This document shows positions 8,202-16,008 of a stretch of DNA of 64,000 nucleotides, piece after piece; positions within the stretch are counted from its first letter, which is position 1, and each line of letters starts with the position of its first letter. The notes beneath the pieces were generated by a model. The model searched no databases and was not told the origin of the DNA. It worked only from the letters and a program-made list of their open reading frames with translations. Both the position numbers and the translations under genes were made by a program. Source of the stretch: Candidatus Schekmanbacteria bacterium (lineage in GTDB: Bacteria; CSSED10-310; JACPHN01); NCBI GenBank assembly GCA_016188575.1, contig JACPHN010000096.1, positions 1-64,000 of the forward strand, given 5' to 3'.

Positions 8202-8891
8202 ATGAAGGTTCTCCTGGTAGGAGACCTCGATGCGGTCGCGGCTGTGCTCCAGCAGCGGCTTTCCGAAGTCGCAGTGCACCTGCTTTCGGATCCGGTCGGT
8301 TCCTTCTCGGTGCTGGCGGCGTACAAGCGGCTCCATCCCGATGTCATCGTGCTGGATCTGGACTCGGACCTGTGTCGCCAGGCGGCTGCCCGGATTTGCG
8401 ACGCCTATCCCGATGCGGTGATCGTGGCGGCAAGCTCCTTTGCGGCGCCGCGGGCGAGTCTGCAGGCGTACCGCTCGGGGGCGCGCGACTTTGTGGTCAA
8501 GCGGCTGGAACGTACGATTCCCGACAACGCTGCAATCACCGGGGCATTTCGACATGTCCGGCGCCGCCGCGAAGTGCGCCTGCGGCCAACCCACGTGACG
8601 GTTGAGCTGCGCGTACCGTCGGGAGCAAAAAGCAGCCACTCGCTGGACGCGGCGCTGCTGAATGTGTCGCGGCACGGGATGGCGGTCGACCTCGGCGGCG
8701 ACTCGAATCACATCGAGGCGGGGACAGCGATACACTTCGTGTTGCATTTCGTCAGCGGCACGGTGGACGGCGCGGGGACCGTGCGGTGGCGCGACGGGTC
8801 GCGGGCGGGCATCGCGCTGGCGGACTCCGAGGATGCGGCCGCGCTGCTGGCGCACATTGTGGAGCATATCGCCAGCGACGGCGCGGGCTAG
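8202..8891 (+). CDS. Receiver-like domain fused to PilZ (c-di-GMP binding) domain
   Basis: The 229-residue protein starts at ATG 8202, after GGCAGGA; longer upstream readings run through repeats. Residues 1-115 form a CheY-like receiver with the phospho-acceptor candidate Asp52 (VIVLDLDS) and the conserved Lys near 100 (FVVKRL). The early acidic pair is only partly present (GDLD). Residues ~120-225 are a PilZ domain with the Arg-rich RRRREVRLRP start and NVSRHG (154-159), matching RxxxR and [DN]xSxxG. PilZ binds cyclic di-GMP, so the protein probably couples phosphorelay input to c-di-GMP output, for instance in motility or exopolysaccharide control. No histidine kinase is adjacent. Inverted copies of a dispersed repeat flank the gene. 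Confidence 0.87.
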   Translation: MKVLLVGDLDAVAAVLQQRLSEVAVHLLSDPVGSFSVLAAYKRLHPDVIVLDLDSDLCRQAAARICDAYPDAVIVAASSFAAPRASLQAYRSGARDFVVKRLERTIPDNAAITGAFRHVRRRREVRLRPTHVTVELRVPSGAKSSHSLDAALLNVSRHGMAVDLGGDSNHIEAGTAIHFVLHFVSGTVDGAGTVRWRDGSRAGIALADSEDAAALLAHIVEHIASDGAG

Positions 8892-8913
8892 CGCCGGGGC
8901 GCCAGCGCCGCAG

Positions 8914-9058
8914 CGTGAATCCCGCGCCTATCCGCCTGCGAGTCGCGCGGAAAGTGCATCACGACGATCCCCAGTTCGCCTCCCGCCGCTTGCGGTGCGA
9001 AGGACGGAGCGGGCACTGTCACGCCGACAGCGAACAGGCGGTGAGCTCAGGGCAGCCG
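8914..9058 (-). repeat. Dispersed palindromic repeat, near full-length inverted copy
   Basis: The same element as at 7853-7998 but reversed: it reads TGAATCCCGCGCCTATCCGC, an Arg-repeat-like stem, a CCTCCCGCCGCTTGCGG core, then GGCACTGTCACGCCGACAGC and CAGGCGGTGAGCTCAGG. With the first copy it brackets the receiver-PilZ gene in inverted orientation. Confidence 0.75.
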
Positions 9059-9065
9059 GTTGCCG

Positions 9066-9093
9066 TTGACGGCGCTTCAGATCGCGATATGAT
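9066..9093 (+). promoter_or_regulatory. Sigma-70-like promoter for the pseudokinase pair
   Basis: TTGACG (9066-9071), 16 bp, TATGAT (9088-9093): one of the best promoter matches in the window. It is 68 bp before the ATG at 9161 and follows directly on the inverted repeat copy. Confidence 0.55.
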
Positions 9094-9160
9094 GTGACCG
9101 CCAGGGAGCGGCCCGGACGGGCACGCGAGGGCGGCGGCACCGGAGGCCGAGGACCAAGCC

Positions 9161-10627
9161 ATGGATGCGGGAACCGCGTTCTGCTTCACTTGCGCTGACA
9201 GCGTAGCGGCGCGATGTCAGCGAGGACAGATGTGCCCGAAATGCGGCCAGCCGCTGGCGCTCAAGGGTCGGTTCCTGGCGACGTCGCAACGGCGTCAGGA
9301 TACGTGGAGCGGTATTTTCCGCGGCATGGACCTCGCCGGCGGGCGGGCGTGCGAGATCGAGGTGCTGACTCAGGCGAGCGTGAGCACGTGGGCCTCGCCG
9401 GACGTGTTCACGCGGTGGAGCGCGACGCTCGCGTCGCTCGACCATCCCTGCTTTCCCCGCATGGTCGACGCTTTTGTCGTAGAAATGGGGCGACGACGAG
9501 TCTTCGCGGTGGTGCGGGAGCTGGTCGACGCGCCCTCGCTGGAGGAGTACGTGGCCGCCGGCCAGCTCCTCGGCGAGGATCACGCGCGCCACATCCTCGG
9601 ATGCGCGCTCAGCCTGCTGGACTATCTGCACCATCGCGCCCCCATCGTGCTCCACGGGGATCTGCGCCCACACCGCATTCACCTCTCCGCGCAAAACGAC
9701 GTGTGCGTGACCGGACCGGGGACCGCGATCGTCGGCGACCCCAAGGAAGCGGCACTGTGGGAGACGAAGGACACGTATGGGTACTGGGCGCCCGAGTTGC
9801 GCATGGGGCGCCGAGTTCCCGCCACGGACCTGTTCGCGCTCGGCGCCTCGATCATCTATAGCGTCTCGGGAATGCTGCCGGGCGAGGTCGTGGAACGGGC
9901 GGTGCGGACCGGAGCGCGGTCGCTGGCGGGCGTATCCGAGGAGCTCGAGGCGCTGTTGCTGGCCCTGGCGGTTCCCGATTTTCGCCGTCGCTACGCGACC
10001 GTGGATGAAGTTCGCGAGGACCTTGCGAATCTGAGCAAGGCACAGCGGCACCGTTCCGCCGAGATCCTGTACTTCGTGCGCAAGGAGCATTCCGTGCGCG
10101 GCCCGCTGAGCGCCGCCGAGCTGCTCGCGTTGCCCGGGCTGACCCCGTGGCGAAGGATAAAGGCCACAGCCTCGGCCGACTGGCTCCGGCTGTGGCGCAC
10201 GCTTGCCGCACCCGCCGGCGCCACGAGCCACCTGCCGCCCGACCACGCCGCTCGGCGCGGCCTGCGAGCGCAGCTCTGGATGCGGCGGCTACATTTTGCG
10301 GGGCTCGGCCTGGCGCTCGTGGCCGCAGTCCTTCTGATTGTCGCCTACGTCGGCGTGGTCGCAGGGGCGGCTCCGGAGGATGAACCCGGCCGCGCGGCGG
10401 CAATCGCCAGCGCCGCCGGGATCGGCGCCGGCTTGCTGTCCGCGGGTTTGATCTGGCTGGGCCGCAATCGACCGGCGCGGCTCATTGCCGTCCTGCTGAT
10501 TCTCGCCTCGCTGTTTCCCGGCTATCACCTCCTGCCGTCGCGACATTCAGCCGCCCCGGATGGGGTGGCCGCTGCTGGTGGTGCGGCGGAACAGGCGTCC
10601 AGGACCGGGCCGGAGAGTGAAAAGTGA
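9161..10627 (+). CDS. Membrane pseudokinase with N-terminal zinc ribbon and GYF_2-like segment
   Basis: 488 residues in four parts. (1) A zinc-ribbon-like Cys cluster, residues 8-28 (CFTC ... CPKCG). (2) A protein-kinase fold, ~35-290. The catalytic loop reads HGDLRPHRI near 165, so the HRD Asp is kept but the following Asn is Arg; the DFG triad is replaced by TGPG and the VAIK Lys by Glu, so ATP phosphotransfer looks lost. (3) A GYF_2-like stretch near 301-325 (LYFVRKEHSVRGPLSAAEL). (4) Three hydrophobic helices at ~377-400, 411-433 and 439-457. It is probably a membrane-anchored signalling scaffold. Its stop overlaps the GTG of the next gene, a paralogue. Confidence 0.8.
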   Translation: MDAGTAFCFTCADSVAARCQRGQMCPKCGQPLALKGRFLATSQRRQDTWSGIFRGMDLAGGRACEIEVLTQASVSTWASPDVFTRWSATLASLDHPCFPRMVDAFVVEMGRRRVFAVVRELVDAPSLEEYVAAGQLLGEDHARHILGCALSLLDYLHHRAPIVLHGDLRPHRIHLSAQNDVCVTGPGTAIVGDPKEAALWETKDTYGYWAPELRMGRRVPATDLFALGASIIYSVSGMLPGEVVERAVRTGARSLAGVSEELEALLLALAVPDFRRRYATVDEVREDLANLSKAQRHRSAEILYFVRKEHSVRGPLSAAELLALPGLTPWRRIKATASADWLRLWRTLAAPAGATSHLPPDHAARRGLRAQLWMRRLHFAGLGLALVAAVLLIVAYVGVVAGAAPEDEPGRAAAIASAAGIGAGLLSAGLIWLGRNRPARLIAVLLILASLFPGYHLLPSRHSAAPDGVAAAGGAAEQASRTGPESEK

Positions 10628-12897
10628 GTGAGCCGCCGCCACCTGTCATCTGCCCGTGGTGCCGCGGCCGTCAGCCATCGCAACCTATCTGCGCCCAATG
10701 CGGCGGTCCGTTCGTTATTGGCAACCGCTACTCGCTCAAGCGGAGCCTCGGCTGGAGCCCCCTCGGCGGCACCTACCTCATTGCGGACGCCGCCAGCGAT
10801 GCGCCGGCCGTCCTGGAGATGCTCCGGCTCGAGGCGGCGCTTCCGGACAGCTCCATGAAGCGGATCATCGCCGCCGGTCAAAGCTTGCGCGAAATCGATC
10901 ATACGGGAGTCCCACGCTTGTTCGACGCCTTCCTGCTGCAAGACCGCGAGCGGTTTTACTGCCAGGTGCGCGAAATGAAGACGGGGCGCAGCCTCCGGCA
11001 GCTCGTGGCCCAGGGGGCGCCGCTGGGGGAAAAGGAGGCGCGCGAGGCGCTGATCGCGGCCCTGCGGGTCCTGGATTACCTGGCCACGCGGAGGCCACCG
11101 CTCGTGCACGGGAACATCCGCCCCGAAACCGTGCTGCGGCTCGGACCTGGGCGCGTCGCGCTGGTAGAGCTCGGGCAGATCCGAGCGCTCATTGTCGAGG
11201 AAATGGGGGGACAGGGTCTCTCGGTCTGGGGGGACTACGGCTACACGCCGCTCGAACAGGTTGCAGGAATCCGCCTGCCGGCATCGGACCTGTACGCGCT
11301 CGGCGTGACGCTCATCGTGTGCATGACCGGCGTGTCTCCCATGGATTTGCCATGGGAGCGCCTGCGCCTGATGTTCCGCAGGCGGCTGCGGGTGACGCCG
11401 GGGTTCGCGGAGGTCCTGGATCGGCTGGTGGCACCGGAGCTCGGTGAGCGCTACGGCAGCCCGCGGGCGGTATTGTGCGACCTGGAGCGGCTCGGCCTGG
11501 GCGCCTACGAGGCGGACGAGCCGATGTGGTACCTGCGGGTGGACAAGGCCGAGCAGGGCCCATTGGGTACGCGCGCGCTCTTGCAGTCGCCGGAGCTTCA
11601 CCCGGCAAGCCAGATTCGGCGGGACACCGGCACGCGCGCGGAAACTCCGGAAGCGCTGGTGGCGGAGCTCGGCGCGCAGCTTTCCGCGGAGAGCGGTGAG
11701 ACGGAGGCCACGCGGCGCCTGGGAGCGCTCCGGCGGCGGCTCGTGCGGCGCCGCTGCGGCCAGATCGGGCTGCTTTGCGCGACCGGCGGCCTCGTCGCAA
11801 CGGTAGCGGGGGGACTGCTGGAAACTCCCATCAGCATCCCGCCAGCGGCGCTCGCGTACGGGCCGCTGAGCTTCGCGGGCGCGGCGGTGTTGTTCTCGCT
11901 GATCGCGAGCGGCCGGCGCATCGGCGGCATCGGCTCTTCGCAGCGCGCGCCCTGGTCCCGAGTGCAGACGGTGCGATTACTTACGGTGCTCCTCGCGGTT
12001 GCCACGGGAGCCGGATGGGCGTGGGAGCGGTGGGACGCGGCGCGCGTTCGCGCCGAGCTTCCCGCCGGCCTGGCCGAGCCTGTGGCGATTACCACCGCGG
12101 AGGGGGTAACCGTCCTGGCGCGGGACGCCAAACAGGACGACGGGCTCACCACCTTGCTGCTCGAAGAGAAGGGAGGCAGAGCTGCGATGAAGCTCTCCAG
12201 ACCCGTCGCAGTTCCGGAGCTTGCTGAGGCGGCGCTGGCGGCGTTCTCTCCGGCGGCCGGTTACCTGTCGCTCGTGAATCGGGCGTGCGGCGTGACGATC
12301 TACAGGCTGACCGGCGGCAAGGCGTCCCTGATGCACCACCTCCCGCCGCCGCCGCGGGCTGCGAACGAATCGCCAGGGGCTGTGCCGCCGTGCGGCTCGG
12401 CGCTCGCGGTTGCCGATTCCGGGCGGCTCGTTGCCGTCGCTGCCGCAGGTGCCATCCACCTGCGCGCGCTTGCGAGCGAAGGAATCGCGCCGACGATCGA
12501 GACCGCGGGTGCGGTGCGCGCGCTGGCCTTCGGGCCGGATCAGCACCAGGAGCTGGCCGGGATCGTGGGGAAAGAGCGGGTGTACGGGGTGCTGCGCCAA
12601 AGCGTGGTCGTGTGGGATCTGCGAACGGGCGAGGAGCGCTTCAGGGCGCGCTGTGGCTCGTGCAGCCGCGTCGCCTTCGGAGCGTTCGCGGACCGCGTGC
12701 TGCTGGCCGTGGCTGGCGGCGACGCCGCGGCCATCGTCTGGCCGCGCGCTGTGGATGGGACATTTCGGGCGCGAGGCCGCAGCTATTATCGACTTGACGC
12801 GCCGGCTGCAGCGCTCGCTCTGGGCGCACACCGTCTCTACGTCGCCGACGCCAGGGGGCTGGCCGCCTGGGACCTTGGCCAGTTCCCGGACAGGTAG
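10624..12897 (+). CDS. Membrane pseudokinase paralogue with zinc ribbon, GYF_2-like segment and C-terminal propeller-like domain
   Basis: 757 residues from a GTG that overlaps the previous stop (GTGA). The order repeats the upstream gene: ribbon at 10-28 (CPWC ... CAQCGG), kinase fold ~30-285 with a degenerate glycine loop (GWSPLGGTY), and the catalytic loop HGNIRPETV near 162. Here the HRD Asp itself is Asn and DFG is absent, so this copy should be inactive. A GYF_2-like element (WYLRVDKAEQGPLGTRAL) is near 301-320. Three membrane helices lie between ~380 and 467. The last ~290 residues are strand-rich with WD/propeller-like phrases (VVVWDLRTGEERFRARC, VADARGLAAWDL), probably periplasmic. 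The pair may form a heteromeric sensing complex; this is inference. Confidence 0.8.
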   Translation: MSEPPPPVICPWCRGRQPSQPICAQCGGPFVIGNRYSLKRSLGWSPLGGTYLIADAASDAPAVLEMLRLEAALPDSSMKRIIAAGQSLREIDHTGVPRLFDAFLLQDRERFYCQVREMKTGRSLRQLVAQGAPLGEKEAREALIAALRVLDYLATRRPPLVHGNIRPETVLRLGPGRVALVELGQIRALIVEEMGGQGLSVWGDYGYTPLEQVAGIRLPASDLYALGVTLIVCMTGVSPMDLPWERLRLMFRRRLRVTPGFAEVLDRLVAPELGERYGSPRAVLCDLERLGLGAYEADEPMWYLRVDKAEQGPLGTRALLQSPELHPASQIRRDTGTRAETPEALVAELGAQLSAESGETEATRRLGALRRRLVRRRCGQIGLLCATGGLVATVAGGLLETPISIPPAALAYGPLSFAGAAVLFSLIASGRRIGGIGSSQRAPWSRVQTVRLLTVLLAVATGAGWAWERWDAARVRAELPAGLAEPVAITTAEGVTVLARDAKQDDGLTTLLLEEKGGRAAMKLSRPVAVPELAEAALAAFSPAAGYLSLVNRACGVTIYRLTGGKASLMHHLPPPPRAANESPGAVPPCGSALAVADSGRLVAVAAAGAIHLRALASEGIAPTIETAGAVRALAFGPDQHQELAGIVGKERVYGVLRQSVVVWDLRTGEERFRARCGSCSRVAFGAFADRVLLAVAGGDAAAIVWPRAVDGTFRARGRSYYRLDAPAAALALGAHRLYVADARGLAAWDLGQFPDR

Positions 12898-12985
12898 CCT
12901 CAATCCACGGCCCATTCGCCACCGACACGACAATACCCATCTCCGTCCCTGCCCCCGCTTGCGGGGGGAGGTGAGGTGGGGAGCC
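12898..12985 (+). repeat. Dispersed palindromic repeat, partial copy
   Basis: Contains AATCCACGGCCCATTCGCC, the hairpin core TGCCCCCGCTTGCGGGGGGA and GGTGAGGTGGGGAGCCTTC. It ends at the 3' end of the minus-strand gene that stops at 12987 and fills the gap between the two convergent genes, where it could act as a transcription barrier. Confidence 0.75.
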
Positions 12986-12986
12986 T

Positions 12987-14438
12987 TCAACGGCGGTGGT
13001 TGACGATCACGACCTGCTCCGGCGCACCCGTGTCAGGATTGCGGTGCAACCGCGAGTTGTACCGTCTGGCCGCGCGCAATACCTCGGCGTCGCCGGCGGC
13101 ACCGCCGTCGCGACCGCTTACCAGCGTGGCGTCTCCTCGTACGCCCGGATCGGAGTTGTAGAGGTAGGCACGGCCCGACGTGTCTCTGCCCACGGTCACG
13201 AAGTGCTCCGCGTAAGGTCTGTTATCCGTGGGATCTGGATCGACGCGGATCGTCGCCGACTGGCCGGCTTGCAGCCCGCGAGGCGGGTTTCCGAGGAGCG
13301 TGTCGAAGCTCTCCCCGGACTCGAACGGGCGGCTCATGGTGGCGCTGCCGCCGCGCCGGGCGAGCGCCGCGATCTCGCGATCTGACATTCCCGACCGATC
13401 GCCGGTGTCTCCCGCGGTGCCCACCCGCATCGTGCCGCTTTCGTCGTTGACCAGGCGGAGGCGCTCGCCGGCGCTCGCGAGCGCTGCGTTCACGCGCGGA
13501 ATCTGGCTGTTGGCAAGGTGCCCGTTCGGGCTGCGCAGCATCTGCGCCGCGTCGGCCAGATCGGACGCTGCGGGCGAATGTCCTTCGCGGTTGAGGCGCC
13601 GCGCCGCTTGCTCCAGCGTGGACACGTCCTGTGGCCGCAAGCTCTCATGAGTATTGCCGGCTCGATAGAGCAGGCCCTGCGCCTCGCTGAGCTCATCGAA
13701 AGTCGTGTTCCCACTGCGCACGTGGCCCGCGATGTCGCGCATGCGCTGTCGCTCCTCGGCGGTGAGCGCGCTGTCGGAGCTCGCGGCGGTATTGTCCAGG
13801 GTGCGTGCAGTGGCATCGGGCCCGTTCATGATCGCCGCCCCGAGGACGTTGGCCGCGCCGCACCGGTTGCTCTCATTGGCAGCGGCCCCCACTGTGGAGG
13901 TCGGACCGACGCGCTGCGGGAGACGTCCAAGGACCGACGCAGGATCGCGCCGCCACGCGGCGTCATTGACTTCGCCGGTCGCTGCCGTCACGGGTCCGCC
14001 GGCCCCGCGCACACCATGGGAACCGTGAGCCTGCGTGCCCTCACCGGTGCTGCCGGGCGCCGGCGCGGATGTGGTGTCGGAGCTGTCCGTCGTTACCGGG
14101 GCGAAGTGTGATGGGGAAGAACCGAGTATGGACGGGTTGGCACGGACTTCGGAAGCGCGGAATGTGGGAGCGTCGGGCCGTGACGAGGGCGCCTCCGCGC
14201 GCGGCGAGGGGGCGCTCGGGCCGCTGCTGAGGATGCTCTCCATGGTTTCCGCGCTGAGCGTGTCGCGACCGATGGTGCGAAAGGAGTCCGTAGCGTCGGG
14301 GCCCGTGGCCGTCGACGGGGGTGCGGTGGGGCGCGGCGAGGTGTCGGTCGCGGGAAGGCTGGCAGGGGCATCGGGCGCGGTGGAAGGTGGCTCGGGAAGG
14401 AGGCACGAAGGGCGAACGTCGTCAGCAATCTTGGTCAT
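12987..14438 (-). CDS. Hypothetical protein with papain-like Cys/His/Asn motifs
   Basis: 483 residues from ATG 14438, preferred because CAGGA lies 8-9 bp upstream; ATG 14468 would add ten residues. The first ~150 residues are Pro/Ser/Thr-rich and probably disordered, with no signal peptide. The C-terminal part has three elements that could form a cysteine-protease triad: NRCGAANVLGA (Cys at the start of a helix), EHFVTVGRD (His on a strand) and YLYNSDPG (Asn/Asp on the next strand). This order and spacing are those of C39/papain-like folds, in which CGxA nucleophile elbows are common. It could be a secreted effector or toxin. The function is inference from motifs only. Confidence 0.65.
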   Translation of the reverse strand: MTKIADDVRPSCLLPEPPSTAPDAPASLPATDTSPRPTAPPSTATGPDATDSFRTIGRDTLSAETMESILSSGPSAPSPRAEAPSSRPDAPTFRASEVRANPSILGSSPSHFAPVTTDSSDTTSAPAPGSTGEGTQAHGSHGVRGAGGPVTAATGEVNDAAWRRDPASVLGRLPQRVGPTSTVGAAANESNRCGAANVLGAAIMNGPDATARTLDNTAASSDSALTAEERQRMRDIAGHVRSGNTTFDELSEAQGLLYRAGNTHESLRPQDVSTLEQAARRLNREGHSPAASDLADAAQMLRSPNGHLANSQIPRVNAALASAGERLRLVNDESGTMRVGTAGDTGDRSGMSDREIAALARRGGSATMSRPFESGESFDTLLGNPPRGLQAGQSATIRVDPDPTDNRPYAEHFVTVGRDTSGRAYLYNSDPGVRGDATLVSGRDGGAAGDAEVLRAARRYNSRLHRNPDTGAPEQVVIVNHRR

Positions 14439-14550
14439 AGTGGATTCCTGGGGAGGGGACTGGTTCACTTCCTGGCATCAAGCAAGATGCCTGCCAAGCG
14501 GCATGGCCTGTCCCCAACGACCCGCTTACTCAGCGCGAGGCTGCAGCCAT

Positions 14551-14592
14551 CGTCATGCCGGCGCAATCCCGGCTGTCGCCGGGAGGCATCCA
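14551..14592. repeat. Imperfect hairpin repeat
   Basis: ATGCCGGCG and CGCCGGGAGGCAT arms surround a short loop (CAATCCCGGCTGT). Layout and ends (CGTCATGCC ... GGCATCCAGG) resemble the short interspersed palindromes common between genes of GC-rich bacteria. Nothing else is seen in the 14439-14692 gap. Confidence 0.45.
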
Positions 14593-14692
14593 GGATTGGT
14601 GCGTCAGCGCTTGGTCCCCGGCGGCCAGTGCCTGCGTGCGCGCAGACGTGCGCACGGATGTGTAGTCGGTCTCGTCCCCACGTGCTCCAGCT

Positions 14693-15724
14693 TCACTGTC
14701 GGTTCGTCACAAAGAGGTCGCTTGCATGGTTCCCATGCGCGTCTTCGAAGAGCTGCACAAAGAACAACTGGCGACCGTCCCCGGTCAACGACGCCTCGCC
14801 GACCCCGGTCCTGCTGCTGATCACGAGCTCCGGGTCGCTCCAGCCGCCGTCCTCAGTCCGCAGACTGTGGAAGATCGCGGGGCCCTGATTCAGGCGACCT
14901 GATGTGAAGTAGAGCTCGTCACAGGTTCGGTTCAACCACGGCTGAAAATCGCTCACGTCCATTCCGGCGGCGTTGATCGGCGCGGGAGCCCGCCGCGGGA
15001 CCCCCGCCCAGCCGCCCGCCGCTGCGTTTTCGAGAACGAAAATGTCGCGGTCGCTCTCGTCGAACCAAAGCTCGTCCCGGGCAGCGCAGTAGTGAGGATT
15101 TCCCCAATTCCGGTCAGCCACGTTGAAGGGCAACAGCTCCCGCCCACGATAGAGGTCGACGTCGTCGGTGTTTCCCGAGCGATTGGAGTGGTAGAAGACC
15201 TCGCCATTCTCCGCGATCATAGGACCCGCCGCAGAATAGAGGTCTACCGAGAAATAGAAACGGGTGTCAAGGGATTTTCGCGTGAACGGCCCGGCGCTCT
15301 GGTAGATATCGATGTCGTCGGCAAACGGCCCGCCGCTCTGAACGTCCGCTAGCAGATCCTCTGCGGGATAATATGCAAAAAGCAGGGTCGCTCCATCCGC
15401 GGTAACGAAGGGGCTGTCCTCCCAGTTGCCATCGCTGGTTTCCAGCCGCACCGGGGCGTCCCAGCCGACGGCAACGAGGGCGATATCGGCACGGCGGATG
15501 GCCGCCCATCGATCGGTGCTCGGATCTGCGGCTGCCGTACACCCTATGGCTACGGCGCAAGCCAGGAGGACCGCCGCCGCGCCGCCGGCCCGGTTGCATG
15601 ATGGCCATGCAAGCGCCGTTTCCCCACTCCCCGCTCGTGGGGGAAGGGTTTGGGTGGGGGGAGGTGGGGAGGCAGGTTCTGCCAATGCGCACCCCGAGAA
15701 ACGATCGGTCGTGGTGGTATACAT
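14693..15724 (-). CDS. TolB/PD40-like beta-propeller protein, probable lipoprotein
   Basis: 343 residues. The mature part carries repeated propeller phrases such as SPFVTADGATLLFAYY, AENGEVFYHSNRSG, CDELYFTSGRLN and ASLTGDGRQLFFVQL, typical of WD40-like PD40 repeats that bind ligands or proteins in the periplasm. A hydrophobic run followed by AVAIGC (Cys near 62) looks like a lipobox. The only start with a ribosome site is ATG 15724 (AAGGAG 7 bp upstream). That gives an N-terminal extension of about 45 residues before the signal sequence, made by translating a dispersed repeat (LPPRAGSGE). Either the repeat was inserted between start and signal peptide, or the true start is unrecognised. It is divergent from the next large gene. 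Confidence 0.7.
   Translation of the reverse strand: MYTTTTDRFSGCALAEPASPPPPTQTLPPRAGSGETALAWPSCNRAGGAAAVLLACAVAIGCTAAADPSTDRWAAIRRADIALVAVGWDAPVRLETSDGNWEDSPFVTADGATLLFAYYPAEDLLADVQSGGPFADDIDIYQSAGPFTRKSLDTRFYFSVDLYSAAGPMIAENGEVFYHSNRSGNTDDVDLYRGRELLPFNVADRNWGNPHYCAARDELWFDESDRDIFVLENAAAGGWAGVPRRAPAPINAAGMDVSDFQPWLNRTCDELYFTSGRLNQGPAIFHSLRTEDGGWSDPELVISSRTGVGEASLTGDGRQLFFVQLFEDAHGNHASDLFVTNRQ
15616..15682 (-). repeat. CCCTCTCCCC-type interspersed repeat inside an N-terminal coding region
   Basis: CCCCACTCCCCGCTCGTGGG pairs with the following G-rich stretch. Translated on the minus strand it gives PTQTLPPRAGSGE, one of the well-known read-through peptides of such repeats in many genomes. A related copy lies at 16078-16122 across the divergent promoter region. 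Confidence 0.65.
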
Positions 15725-16008
15725 GGATAAGACTCCTTTTTCTGGCCATCCGAGTTTGGCGAAAGGCTGCTCTACTCAATACCTACGCGCCACTCCCGCG
15801 ACGGTTACATTGCCTTGTGCTGCATGCCGCCCAAGCGTCCAGCAACCTTGGGCCGAGCCTTCCCGACTGCCATCAACTTTGCAACCCCCTGATATCTGAG
15901 TCTCCGGCTCGCGGCGGACCCGCGAGGGCCCGCCCCACCCACAAGCTCCCGGTTACCATCCTTGCTGCGGGCCGTATTTGGAGGTGTAGGAGGCGAAGGA
16001 GGTGTCCA

